DNA from: Gorsachius magnificus
Taxonomy: Eukaryota > Chordata > Aves > Pelecaniformes > Ardeidae
Length of the DNA: 64,000 bases
Assembly: GCA_034008185.1 (NCBI GenBank)
Contig: CM067081.1
Location: 109,687,265 to 109,751,264 of the forward strand
Direction: 5' to 3'
A program made the position numbers and the translations under genes. The notes beneath the pieces are model-generated. The model saw nothing but the letters and a program-made list of their open reading frames with translations. It ran no database searches and had not been told where the DNA came from. Shown here piece by piece: positions 37,409 through 49,608 of this stretch; position 1 is the first letter of the stretch; each line of letters opens with the position of its first letter.

Positions 37409-40080
37409 TAAAAAAACCCAAAACAGACATACAGGCAAAAAGAAAAAGATATTCCAGAAAGTTTGCATCTCAGTACCACCAGGATTTCAAAGAATGGTTA
37501 ACTGCTTGTCACTTTATCAGCAGTAGTAAAAAGAAAAAGCAGCCAGTTTTGTAACCAAGAGCTAATCATCTCAGGTACAGAAGTACATACAGCACAAAGT
37601 AAACTTTATGTTGGGAGTTGAAGGCTGGAATAGGGACCGGGGATTATTTTCCTCCGGAAAGCTGTTTCACTTTTCTGTCTTGTGCAAACAAGACTGAGTC
37701 AGAGAGAGCTCTTTGCACTCTATGGTTCAAGATGTGGGCTTGAGTTTGAGGCACTTTCTTATTATGTGGTCATGTACCACACAGTACTCTAACTCTTATT
37801 GTTAAACCTTTCCAGTAAGAGTCTTACTGTGAGAAAAGCATCTGTCTCCTTGAAAAACAATTAAGCAATTACATTGCAAAGTCATGAAAAAGTACTTCCT
37901 CTAAAACCTATGAAGAAATCAGACACCTGCATGTGCAATGTAGTCTTAAAAGCAGAATGACAGGATTACAAGGTCAATGGTTTTCCTTTTGAAAGATGTT
38001 ATCTGGGCAGGATTCCGACTCCTAGAGAGTTCAGAAAAAGGAAAAAGACAAAATACAAACAAAAAACTACAACAGGCAGCAAAAGCCAACCAAGAGAAAA
38101 ATAATCTTAAACAAAATAAACAAGAATGATGAGAGATGAGAAATATCTTTCTCTGTAACCACACTTAACCCATTCAGAAATGTCTAAGAGATGTACAGAA
38201 AGTCAGTATCATTAGGTATTTTGTTTAATTAGATTCAAAGATGAAAGAATTCACAAAACTGTAGGGCCCCTTCACCTGTTGCTTTGAAAAGAGAGTTTTC
38301 ATAACTATGAGAGCACGAAGAATATGGCTTCCGCACAAACTAGACTCAAGCAAGCACTTCGTCAATGTATAAACCAAGAATCTCATAAACTGCTCTGTAC
38401 AGGACAGAAATGGAAATTCTACCTATATAGGAAGCAGAACCCCAAATCTTATCAACCCAGTGAGCTCCTGCAATTCAGGCTAGTTGGTCTACAGGAATGT
38501 AACATGCGATCAGACAAGCATTCAGCAGGCCTCTTTGGGATGTCACAGTTGAGGCCAGTAAGCAGCCAAAGAAACAAAATGTTGCTGTAGACTACAGCAT
38601 TAGAAAGCCCACAAAAGCAAGATTTCCACTAAGAATATCGGTCCCCCCCCCAAAAAAAAAGACATCATCATCACGATAATATACCTCTTGTAAGAAAGTA
38701 CTGGATGACGGTATTTAGTTATCCCTTTAAATTGGAATCTAATGTTACTCTGCCATTGACTTCTGCTTGTCTAGCTCAGCATGAGGTGTGATGTTCACAA
38801 GGGCCTGAAGCAAGCCACCTCAGTGACCTGATATTAGCAGGACTCAGAATCCAAGGACCTCAGCTCCACTCAAGTCCTGTGCCCAGTGTTTATCATTAAC
38901 CATGTGCCACTGAGGGCCTGAAGACAGTCGAGCCTGAGCAACACTGAAGTCATGTACACCTCCGCTAGCCTTACCTCAGCCAACCTCAGCACTTGCACAC
39001 TGAGAAAAGCTGGGCTGCCATCAGAGGCTAAGCATGCAGCCAGAGGGATTTGGACAATACAGTGCTGCTGGGAATTTGACCATGCTGCTATGCACCCCAT
39101 GAGACTCTTGAATCCCCCTAACATTTCCTTGACTCTTAGGATGAGAAGATGCCAGTTAAGGCTACACTTTTGATACAAACCTAATAAGACATGCCTTTTT
39201 AGTGGAGAAAATGGCAATTTATTCTGCAGATTAAGAGCAAAGGACCACTTCTACTGTTCTCTACCAGAGGAAAACACAGCATAAAACAAGGACGAAGTCT
39301 ATTGAATATTTATACATAAAGCAGACCTAATCTTGCTTGGAGTCTTCAGACACTATAACAATGACATAAGAACAAGTTCTGGATACTAGTTATTATTCTG
39401 ATACGGTTACCAAGCAATTTATTACTAAAGATAGGTATCTGACACTGTCTCCTGCTACTGAATCTCTCCTCTTCTATTAGCACTTTGCCTATCATTCACT
39501 GCACTGTTACATCTAACATAAGAGTGCTAGCTCCTTGAGAAAACAACCTAATTAATTTTATATGTGTAAGATGCCCCACAGACTCCCCTGATGCACTACT
39601 CGTACAAATCCATTCCTATTGGGCTCATCCTTCAAGAATCAGACAATAGTTAACACAAGTGTACGTCAAGATACAAGGAGGAGAAAACTTGCTGCACCAG
39701 AGAGAAAACCTAAGTATAGAATGCAGCACTAAGGCAGAGCTAGCCCAGATGTTTTTCTGCAGCAATAATTAGTGGTCATCTCTAACATAGGAAGTGCTAC
39801 ACAAAACACTGCACGAAACGTAAAATCTCCAGCCGTGCAAAGTGCAAAGGAATCTTCTGGGGACAAGTTTTGTACGTGATTATCTACATTAATCTAGGCC
39901 AGAAGTGTGGGTGCGCTGGCAGTACCACAGCATACATTTTGCTTATCTATCTGCTCTACCACTTACGTTTTCCTTATTTTCTTTCACACATTTTCATACC
40001 CTTGACTAATCTCTGATTCAGCAGGCCATTCTGTATCATTGAATATTTTCAAATTCTTTTAAATTCATCACCAAATGCTA
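37409..40080. other. gene-poor non-coding stretch
   Basis: No gene seen. Opposed open frames at 38,870-39,217 (minus) and 38,952-39,173 (plus) are chance frames in a locally GC-richer patch. Confidence 0.5.
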
Positions 40081-40153
40081 ATATTATATATAGCTATATC
40101 TTTATCTATATATATATAGGTGTTTATATGCACACACACTCACAGGCACGCAC
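40081..40153. repeat. (TA)n and (CA)n microsatellite cluster
   Basis: TA-rich repeats at about 40,081-40,118 are followed by CA/CG-type units to 40,153. A compound microsatellite, probably length-variable. Confidence 0.85.
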
Positions 40154-42919
40154 GATATTCACATACATACAAAGTAACCCTAACAGAATTGCTTCCAACT
40201 GTAGCGATACAATACTATTTTCCCCACCAGATGGCAGTAACTTCAACTTAATATAAACCGCACTGGTTGCCACATGTGCAACGAACAATGGCATTCTTTA
40301 TGTTTGGGGTTTTCTGTAAGAGGGAAATGCTGTTTTTTTCAACACGGAGGGCTATTCCAGTTTCCTTCTATTTAATGACAAATTGGAGGATAAAGTTTAC
40401 TACTAACAGCTAAGCTCAACTTTGACCGGTGTGTCCTACATGTATTACCATATTGTTATTTTTTCAGTGTATTGTAATTTTGTCAAATTTGAGAAATATG
40501 TGTGTTATTTCCAGTCATTGTCTTTTTCCAAGAATAATTCCCAAACAGAAATGACTGGGAAACTTTCAGTTGCATAATACACTTAAGCTTTTACAATATA
40601 TGCTAATAATGAAAATGACTAAAGGACTCCAAAGAAGGGGAAAAAATGGAAAACATCTTGTGCATAATTCTTTGACAAAAATGAACAGTGTGCAGACTTC
40701 TTGACTTATGAAAAATTCAGGGTATCATCTACAACAAAAATATTGCAGGCAGCACATGCTGTATCACAGATAGGCTAAATTGTCTTTAATGTAGGAGCTA
40801 ACAATTGCTTCTACGGGTAAAAGTAGGCAAGTTTTTGTTAGCATAGTCCAGGCACTGTAAAAATAATAGAATCTGGTGGATAAGGACTGCTCTGTAAGAT
40901 ACCTAGCCTTAGGAGCGACTCATCCATAGATTCCAGCCAAAAGATTATTGTTCACCTTTTATTTCTTTAACTTCTCCTTATTTTTGAAAGAAATTTTCCA
41001 GAAGAAAATGTCATATATTATACAAAGAGGACTTCACTCCTATTCTACTAATATAAGTATTCACAATGATTAAGTGGGTTTATATGCAGCTCTATGCTGA
41101 CTGCAAATAAAAATATCAAAAAATGCACATTCTTATTAATAAAACACAATCATCCTTCAATAAATTTATGACCAAATACACAGTCTGTTTGGACAGCTGG
41201 CTACCACCATCCTACCAGCACAGATTCAGATCCTTTTATCTTTCATGATTTTTAGTTTTTAGGTAGAAAGACAAAGTAGAGCAAAATGTTCTCCAGATAT
41301 AGAAAACAAATAAGTACAGTGATGGAAAGAAAGGTCCACAAAAATAAAGCAAAAATAATTACCCAGATTTTATGAACCAACAGAAGTTTGAGAGAAAACA
41401 AGGACAGTGAAAAATAAACTGATCTTAGGCACATAAAAGCTGAAAGAAAGGAACCAAGACCTAACAAAAGATTCAGAGTAAAAGGAGCAAACGTAAGCAT
41501 GAAGGAAAGAAATTATGATTGTGAAGCCTTTTGGAAGAGAGAGGAGGAAAGTGAAGGAAAGCCAAAGAGTGTTGCCATCAAGCCTGGCTTTAGGAGTGCC
41601 ATTGCAGTGAAGCTCAATTTATTTCATAGAAAATCTAGGCCTCCATTACCTGCTCCATTTGAAATACACTGGTGAATTACTGCTTTTCAAGAGTACAGTG
41701 ATATGACTACTTTCTACTAATTCAACATTAAGCAGCCAACCATACTTGTCCTTCACGCTTATGGCTAACATTCCTGAATATTTCACTTTTCAAAACCAGC
41801 TCCTCTACATAAAACAAAAATGTAAGTTCAACTTACATGGCTGTGTACTAGATGCCAAGCACCCCAAATCAATGCCATTTGAACTGAAGACAGTATCTAG
41901 ATACTGTATAATTCAAAAGACCTTTTTGTAAACTTTTCATTATGACTTGATATTCTTCTGAGATTGCACATTCACATCATCTGGAAGTATGAGCAGAATC
42001 TACCATAAAAGTAAGTTATTCCTAACATCTGAGGGAAAAGTACAACAAGGAATTTTTAGTATGAACCTAGGCAAAATGGTTTTAAGTGGAGAATGCAAAC
42101 CTGTGTGAATAACACATTCAAAATCCATCCTTAGATCAGAAAGACAAACTGAATGAGTCATTGTTGAAGTGGACAGAGTAAGCACAGGGATCCCCCGTTC
42201 AACATAAGGTCCTAGCATAAAGAGTTTATCACAACCCTGCAACATTCAAAGGGCCAGTAAAGTAGGAGTTAGAGACACCTGCTTTTTCCTCCAGCTGCAG
42301 TATCAGTAGTAATCCTACAGTAATGTTTAGAAATTCCTGTATATCTTGAAAAGGATATGGGAAAAATAGGTAGAGTTGAAGGAAGAGCAACAAAAAAATT
42401 AATACTGGAGAATATGTGTTACAGTGAAAGTCCTAAGAGATATCAGATCAATTTTAGCTGACTTGAACAAATATGTAGCAGTGATTATAGGAAAACAACT
42501 ACCATCTATAAGTGCCAGCAGAAAACAATGGCTCAAAGCTGAAGCCAGTCAAATTTAAATCAGGTAAAAGGCACAATTTCTGGCAGTTTGTTTCAGGAAT
42601 TAATCACTCTTGCCATGAAGATAAAGAGTGGATTAAATAAAAAAAGAAAAAATCCTTTCCTGCTTCATAGACAAAATACAAGGGAGTAACAGCACAAAAT
42701 ACAAAAACTTAAAAGAGTTTAAACTATATGATCTAATGGCACATTCAGATTTGAAAATCTATCACTCTCCACGAAAGGCATGAAGTAATTAGTCACATCT
42801 GTAAGGAAAAATATTTTGAACCACATCAAGGTCATCCCAGCCTTCCCACAAGTGAGAAGGTTGCCATTTAACCTTTCTTAGAAACTCATGGGGTAATTTT
42901 CATCTGAGTGAAGACGACA
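40154..42919. other. AT-rich non-coding stretch
   Basis: No gene or known repeat. Under the minus-strand gene model this lies downstream of the poly(A) site. Confidence 0.5.
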
Positions 42920-42939
42920 ATGACAAAACTCCCATCAAA

Positions 42940-42945
42940 TTTAAT
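42940..42945 (-). terminator. ATTAAA poly(A) signal, minus strand
   Basis: The minus strand reads CCATTAAATTTG here. It is the second most common vertebrate poly(A) hexamer and is followed by a T/G-rich stretch (TTTTGTCATTGTCG) in the position of a downstream element. It falls about 320 bases past the TGA at 43,262 and right where the GC-rich island gives way to AT-rich DNA. Alone the hexamer is weak evidence. Its position makes it credible. Confidence 0.45.
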
Positions 42946-43261
42946 GGCACTGAGATTTTAGACCCAGTTCTGGTGTTGCCAGTGCTGAACTACAGCCCCA
43001 CCAGAAGGAGCCTCAGGGCCCTGTTGCACCACCCCAGCCAGGCCAGGGCCACGGGTGCCAGCTACCTCAAGTGGGCCTGACCCGGCCTCCCTCACAGCAG
43101 GGCCCAGCCTGGCCTTGGGGGCGGCCTGAGGGACACCCGCCCGGCCTGGCCCAGAGCTGGCAGGAGAGCGGGGCGGGCTGTCCCAGCTGCAGGCCGTGAC
43201 CAGCCTCACACCCCAGCAGCCACGTGAGGATGAGCCATGACTGCGCTCCTTGGGAGCCATT

Positions 43262-43306
43262 TCAAATGCGGAGGGAGCGTCTCCTAATCGTGTCCCAAGA
43301 AAGCTG
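43262..43306 (-). CDS. putative exon 4 (terminal coding part) of novel gene
   Basis: On the minus strand the acceptor (TGCTCTCCGTCCCACAG) ends at 43,307. The exon then encodes 14 residues, QLSWDTIRRRSLRI, and a TGA. The end is basic. The preceding intron is only 102 bases, a multiple of three and free of stops in this frame, so its retention would give an in-frame longer protein. A second possible acceptor (GTGTCCCTCAG) lies further downstream, near 43,129, and would give a different ending. Confidence 0.35.
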   Translation of the reverse strand, partial: QLSWDTIRRRSLRI

Positions 43307-43408
43307 CTGTGGGACGGAGAGCAGCAGCACTGCTGGCGGTACCACGTGCCAGGGGTTGGTTATGGTGACTTGGCAACCGAAACTTTGGGGAACGGTCTGG
43401 AGGCTTAC

Positions 43409-43468
43409 CTGAGGCTTGTGCAAGCAGCAAGCATGGTCCTGCTGCGAAACAGAAGGGCAGCCGTACAC
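43409..43468 (-). CDS. putative exon 3 of novel gene
   Basis: A 60-base exon flanked on the minus strand by the acceptor GCGTCTCTTTCAG and the donor CCTCAG/GTAAGC. It encodes 20 residues beginning VYGCPSVSQQDHACC, in phase 0 at both ends. The two adjacent Cys and one further Cys are notable in so short a segment. No family recognised. A plus-strand open frame (43,250-43,555) runs opposite it. Confidence 0.4.
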
Positions 43469-43759
43469 CTGAAAGAGACGCAGCGCATCAAAACAAGGAT
43501 AGGGGACTTGCGCAATAGACTAGCTGAGTCTCCGAGCTTCACCTGGTTGTTTTAAAATTAAGCCGGTTTCAAAGAAAGACGTAATGCTATATCCCATAAT
43601 CACAAAATATCCAGACAAAAAAAGTGGAGGAACCTGGTTTTTGCAAGGCTTGATGTACTTCAACAGGTTAACAAATTTATGGGAATTATCATATACCAGC
43701 AGCTTAAGCAACAAAATAAGCCGGTTATCACAAGGCGGAGTGCCTGACCCCTCGCTCAC

Positions 43760-43824
43760 CTGACTCGGCCCATCCGAACAGAGGGCCAGCACGGGGCCTG
43801 CCTCAGACACTGCTTTGCCAAGGG
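43760..43824 (-). CDS. putative exon 2 of novel gene
   Basis: This exon has the best splice signals in the window. A long pyrimidine tract ending GTGTCCTCTGCAG precedes 43,824, and the donor AGTCAG/GTGAGC follows 43,760. It is 65 bases long: two bases complete a codon begun in exon 1, then 21 codons read LGKAVSEAGPVLALC and onward. The frame is open. A second frame (PLAKQCLRQ) is also open, so the frame choice rests on the joins to exons 1 and 3. No known protein recognised. Confidence 0.45.
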
Positions 43825-45647
43825 CTGCAGAGGACACAGGCAGGGAGCAGAGGCCATAAAGAAGGTAAATTATTTTATTCCCCCACCATCTTCTCTCTTG
43901 CAGGCCCCACAGCCTTTCCTCACTTTCTTGCTGGCTGCACATTCAACTGTGTGCCGAGCTATGTATGCAAACAAAGTCACAATTTTATTACTTTTATTAT
44001 TAAGTGGCAACCAGCTCCATTTTTTAGACTGAATTTTAGCACCTGAAAATTCTTTTTTCTCTTTGTAGGTTGTTAGGAAATGTATAGCTTGAATTTATGC
44101 ACAAAACCTATAATTTTTCTCATTTGTGCTAACACCTTTACAGCAAACACAAAGTTATGTTTAGGAGAATTTATTAGGAAAAGTATTAATCTATAATCAC
44201 ATTTCTAGTACCATAAACATAATACCGAGGGAAAAACACATGTAGCAGAAGCACTATTCTGGTAAAAGATGTTTAGTTTATGCAGTAAGAAATCCTGTGA
44301 GCTGTTTGTTATCAACAGATTGCATATAGCTCCTTCCTTTCGTTAACATGGAGTTTTTCAAGAAGCGGGATACCTTGTTACATTCAGCAAATACACAGGA
44401 TTTTTAGACAAGGAACCCTTTAGCTTCTGAGAGCTCAATTAGTATTAATTACAAGTTTAAAGAAGCACCACAACATATTCACAGTGATAATATAGGCATA
44501 TCTACAGCATAATTACTGTCACTTCAGTAAGTGCAGTCATGCATACACATCCCCTTCTAGGATCAAAGCGGTGGCGTATAGAGCCCGGGCTGCTGCTTTC
44601 AGAGGCAACTGTGTTTCACATTCCCTTTCATAAATGTATCATTTTCCACCTTGCAAACAGACGTGCATGGAAAAACAAAAACTGACCACCTTGTATTGGG
44701 AGGCTTCTCCAGAATGCTACTGCTTTGATAGCTAGAAATGTTCTAACTTCCAGTCTGGTTTTCTGCCAGTTATTTCTGTCCCAGCTCTGTTCTTCAGATT
44801 AAATGATTGGTCTGCTTTGCTTGCAATTCTCCTCTCCTTGCAGCGTATCTTTTTTCTTGGACTTTACTTTATTGAAGAGAAATAAAGCTTTCAGTATCCT
44901 CACAGTAATCTCTCCCTTGCCACTATTCACTTTACTAGCCTTTCTGTTTGTTACAACTAAGTTCATGCTTCCTACACCTGGGTGCTCTGAATGCTAGGCA
45001 GTGTTCCTGGGGAAGTTGTTGCAGTGCCTCACATGGAGGCATTAATAATTTTATTTCATTACCTGAAAGGTCTAACTTGATACATTTTTTAAATGACATA
45101 AACCTGGTTTATGGACATATCACACTGGTGTCTCAATCATCTTGGATGAAATTCATCTTACATGGTTTTAAGCAGCACCTCTGAGCTAGTCACCGCAGGC
45201 CCTTTTTATAATTAGAGAGATGCTTTACAGCATGATTCATATGATCTATTTTTAGAGATTCTGACTGGATGAAATCTGTTGTGCCCTAGAAATACTCTTC
45301 ACTGACCATGTCTAAACAAATAGCTCAGTTGGAGAGATCTATACTGGATCAACTGAACAGCTTATTTTGTGTTTTATTAGTATAATCAGGTCCTTCATTT
45401 CCTTTTTAAAAATCACAAGATATCAGGTAATAGCAGAAGTAATTATAGCCACAGATATAAATAAGTTTTCAGATTTCCATCCTGTTTCTATTCCTAAGTT
45501 GTGAAGTTTTCTCTGGATTGTTCCAAATAGACAGTACTTTTGAAGTGCGTATTGAAAATGGCTCTTCTAGTACACCTTTAAAACCCACATTAACTAGTAG
45601 TAGCACATTTTCCCCTCAAAAATCAAGTGCTTCTGTAATGGTTTGAT
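43825..45647. other. AT-rich non-coding stretch
   Basis: Part of intron 1 in the proposed minus-strand model. Nothing else recognised. Open frames at 44,803-45,184 (plus) lack coding character. Confidence 0.45.
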
Positions 45648-47372
45648 AGGGGGAACATTGCCACTAAAGACGAGGAAAAGGCTGAGATACTCAACGCCTT
45701 CTTTGCCTCGGTCTTTAATGGCCCAACGAGTTATCCCCAGGGTACCCAGCCTCCTGAGCTGGAAGATGGGGACAGAGAGTGGAAAAAAAACCCCACAATC
45801 CAGGAGGAAGCAGTCTTTGACCTGCTATGCCACAAGTCTATGGGGCCGGATGGGATCCACCCAAGAGTGCTGAAGGAGCTGGCAGAGGAGCTTGCCAAGC
45901 CACTCTCTTATCATTTATCAGCAGTCCTGGAGAACAGGGGAGGTCCCAGATGACTGGTGGTTGGCAAATGTGACGCCTCTCTTCAAGAAGGGCCGGAAGG
46001 AGGATCCAGGGAACTACAGACCAGTCAGCCTGACCTCAGTACTGGGGAAGATTATGGAGAGGCTCATCTTGAGTGTGCTCACCAGGCACACGGAGGACAA
46101 TCAGGGGATCAGGCCCAGTCAGCATGGGTTCATGAAAGGCAGGTCTTGCCTAACCAACCTGATTTCCTTCTATGACCAGGTGACCCGCCTGGTGGATGAG
46201 GGAAAGGCTGTGGATGTTGTCTACCTGGACTTCAGCAAAGCCTTTGACACAGTCTCCCATAGCATTCTCCTGGAGAAGCTGGCAGTTCATGGCCTAGATG
46301 GGTGTACTCATCGCTGGGTTAAAAACTGGCTGGATGGCCGAGCCCAGAGAGTCATGGTGAATGGAGCTAAATCCAGTTGGCGGCCGGTCACAAGCAGTGT
46401 CCCCCAGGGCTCAGTTCTAGGGCCGGTCTTATTTAATATCTTTATCAATGACCTGGATGAGGGGGTTGAGTGTGCCCTCAGTAAATTTGCAGATGACTCC
46501 AAACTGGGTGGTAGTGTTGATCTGCTGGAGGGGAGGAAGGCTCTGCAGAGGGACCTGGACAGGCTGGATCAATGGGCTGAGGCCAACTGTATGAGGTTCA
46601 ATAAGGCCAAGTGCCGGGTCCTGCACTTTGGTCACAACAACCCCATGCAGCGCTACAGGCTTGGGGAAGAGTGCCTGGAAAGCTGCCTGGTGGAAAAAGA
46701 CCTGGGGGTACTGATTGACAGCCGGCTGAATATGAGCCAGCAGTGTACCCAGGTGGCCAAGAAGGCCAATGGCATCCTGGCTTGTATCAGGAATAGTGTG
46801 GCCAGCAGGAGTAGGGAAGTGATCGTGCCCCTGTACTCGGTGCTGGTGAGGTCGCATCTTGAATACTGTGTTCAGTTTTGGGCCCCTCACTACAAGAAAG
46901 ATGTTGCCTTGCTGGAACAGGTCCAGAGGAGAGCAACCAAGCTGGTGAGGGGTCTGGAACACAAGTCATACGAGGAGCGGCTGAGGGAACTGGGGTTGTT
47001 TAGTCTGGAGAAGAGGAGGCTGAGGGGAGACCTGATCGCCCTCTACAACTACCTGAAAGGAGGCTGTAGTGAGGTGGGGGTCGGCCTCTTCTCCCTGGTA
47101 ACAGATGATAGGAGAGGGGGAATGGCTTGAAGCTGCGCTAGGACAGTTTTAGGCTAGACATTAGGAAAAATTTCTTCACCGAGAGGGTTGTCAGGCTCTG
47201 GAATGGGCTGCCCAGGGAGGTGGTGGAGTCCTCATCCCTTGAGGTATTTAAAAGAAGGATAGATGAGGTGCTCAGGGACATGGTTTAGTGGTGGGATGGC
47301 AGTGCTAGGTTAACGGTTGGACTCGATGATCTTAAAGGTCTTTTCCAACCAAGGTGATTCTATGATTCTATG
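45648..47372 (+). mobile_element. CR1 LINE, 5'-truncated, with reverse-transcriptase core
   Basis: About 1.7 kb of a CR1 element running to its 3' end, GATTCTATGATTCTATG. The 5' end and the whole endonuclease are missing. The reverse transcriptase reads in a 412-codon frame (45,892-47,130): [13 protein letters not shown] near residues 41-53, the motif-A segment [12 protein letters not shown] at 109-120, motif [12 protein letters not shown] at 172-182 and the catalytic FADD at 199-202. The upstream part ([13 protein letters not shown] at about 45,844-45,880) is in another frame, which puts a frameshift at about 45,900-45,910. A second frameshift lies just before the stop at 47,130, so the C-terminal part is out of frame. 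The copy is non-autonomous and dead, but fairly young. It lies antisense within intron 1 of the proposed gene. Confidence 0.96.
45892..47130 (+). pseudogene. CR1 ORF2 fragment, reverse transcriptase (degraded)
   Basis: Remnant coding frame of the CR1 non-LTR retrotransposon polymerase. All core reverse-transcriptase motifs, including the FADD catalytic box, are present, followed by the C-terminal region with [16 protein letters not shown] and [17 protein letters not shown] complete CR1 ORF2 also carries an N-terminal endonuclease, which is absent here. Frameshifts on both sides and the missing N-terminus make it a pseudogene. The first methionine of the frame lies upstream of the frameshift and is not a biological start. 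Confidence 0.93.
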
Positions 47373-49608
47373 AGTGCAGTTTGACAGCTGATATTCTAGA
47401 CTAGAACATGAGAAAGAACAACAATTATTTAAGGAAATCCGGTTGTCGTAACATTCAGAAGTAAAAACAAGATGCTGAATTTTGATCAATCATAAATAAA
47501 AGGATGTAGAGCTGGGGAAGTAGGTAGGATCCTTTTTGGCAATTCACCTCTATCAAAGCTCCATAACTACATCTTCTAAGCAAGAAGCTTGACACATTTG
47601 AATAGTAAAAGGTAAACATTAAAATCAAACAAACAAGCACAAAGACATATATCTACCATCTTCTTCTCCAACAGACCAACGACAGGATTTTGCTTCACAC
47701 AGAACAAATTAAAGTCAGAAGGGAGTCAATACTTTCCCTCGCCTCCATAGACAAATTAATATAGTTAACATACTGTATGGTATCACAATGGATAAATATT
47801 TTAAAACTGACTACTGCTGAATTTTAAGAATTTACCTTAAATCCTCCAAATATGAGCTATGCAGTGGAAAAAGTCTTACCACTATACCAGTGTTTCTTTG
47901 CTTTGGGAGGGAGGTGCTAGTACAGATAAATAGGTTTATCCCAGAGGTTTTGCAGCAAGTAACAGGCTGGACTGAATATCTCGGTAGTTTCAGTTTTGCC
48001 TAATACATACTAATGAAGGTTTTGTTCACATCTCACCAATCCTGTTTGCATACAAGCATTTGAACAACTATTCATGTGACACAAGTGTTTGGACAAAATT
48101 CCTTATGACAGGGAATAACTGGGGAAAGTTTTCATCCAAACCACTAACAACTCCAAGTTAAATATAAATTACAGAATATTTGAAAGATTACTGAACACAC
48201 AAACATGAACAGTTCAAAACTGAGTTATTTACAATAGCAGAAGTCATTATGAATACTTTTCATCCTATTTGGTGCTCAGGAACCAAAACACAGGACAACT
48301 CTCAGAACTGCAAACACCTAACAACTTCATTCCCTGAACCACAATATTGAAAGGATTAACTTCCAGATGATTCAGGCTCAAAGATAAATTCATGGACAGA
48401 AGATCCATAAACAGATACTGAAGGGTACAGGTAGGGATGTCCCCTCTAACATCACAAGTCCAAAATCAATGGATGTCAAGGAAGTACAAGGGAAATGGAG
48501 CACAGAAAACAGAGAGGCCCATGTGTTCTCCCTAAATTGCATGCCATGTTACTACTGTCATAGAACAAGCACCAGGATAGATGGTCCATTAGTCTGACCC
48601 ACAAAAGCATTTCTTGAATTATTTTGTTCAATGAATAAAACCGGATAGACTTCAGTATCACCTTGAGGAAGCTTGAACAAAACTCTGGGAAAAAGATACC
48701 TGTTTAAAATTGTTAAACACCACAGCCTAAAAGTGAGATCACCTAGTCAGAACTAATGAGCGAAGAAATACCATTAGGGTTCTCACACAACATGTATTCA
48801 GATTCATAATCCCAGTCAAAAGTATGTCAATTTACATAAATACAAAATATTTTATTCAGGATGTATTTTCAGACTTTTTTTTTAATGTCAAACTATCAGC
48901 CACCATTCCCCTCATAAACCAAAAATCATCAGATTTTCCATTCTCTACGAAAATTCTATTTTCTTAGGCCAGAGCTCTCATAAACATGTCCTTGACAGTG
49001 GCATTTGTTAAGCATATATGCTGACCTTTTCAAAGCTTCTCTTTTTAGAAATGACTGTTCTCGTTTTGCATTCTGCTACATATTCTTTCACATACGAAGT
49101 GAAAACTTTGCAGGCTTGCCCTAGTTTGCAAGGTGCTTTACTCATGAACGTACAAGTATTACAAGATTTCTTTAGAAGTCTTTCTTGCCAGTAATGTAAA
49201 AGTTCCAGAGCTCTTCAACAGATAAAAACACAGGGGAAATTTCCAACCCTGTTTCTGAAACAGGACGTAATAATTTTACTAAAGTTATATCTATATATAA
49301 AATAGCCAATATTTATCCTGAGAACTCCCTCTTTCATGACTATCTCTTTGGAAGAAATAAATGAAAAAAAAAACAAAAACCCGTAGTCACTCCCCAGGCA
49401 GCACAATATTTTAAAACCAAGTAGTTTAGACACACTCTGGTCCCTCATAAAGTCCTGTTTGATTTTCCATAAAGTCATTATGTAGCAAGAGGAGGGAAAC
49501 AGTGAGAAGGCGGCATGTTTTGCATAAGAAGGATCTCTGTGATGCTCTTCTGAAGATATTAGAAAGGCAAAAGCAAACATTTTTTAGAAAAACTTGTCTT
49601 ATACATTA
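47373..49608. other. non-coding stretch between CR1 copies
   Basis: No gene recognised. At about 48,555-48,605 the words ATAGATGGTCCATTAGTCTGACCC recall tails of old reptile/bird LINE fragments, but the match is too short to assign. A minus-strand frame at 49,580-49,215 is judged to be chance. Confidence 0.45.

Noticed and set aside
42958..43260. 100-codon Gly/Pro/Ala-rich minus-strand frame
   Set aside because: Typical chance frame of GC-rich DNA. Under the gene model it is 3' untranslated sequence.
43520..43942. 140-codon unspliced minus-strand frame
   Set aside because: It includes putative exon 2 but runs through an excellent donor and acceptor. The part past the donor looked protein-like and faintly recalled a small mitochondrial ATP-synthase subunit, but the resemblance was too weak to claim.
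46429..46962. 177-codon minus-strand frame
   Set aside because: Antisense shadow of the CR1 reverse-transcriptase frame on the plus strand.
48555..48605. Short match to the style of old reptile/bird LINE tails
   Set aside because: Only about 25 informative bases, too little to assign a family or strand.
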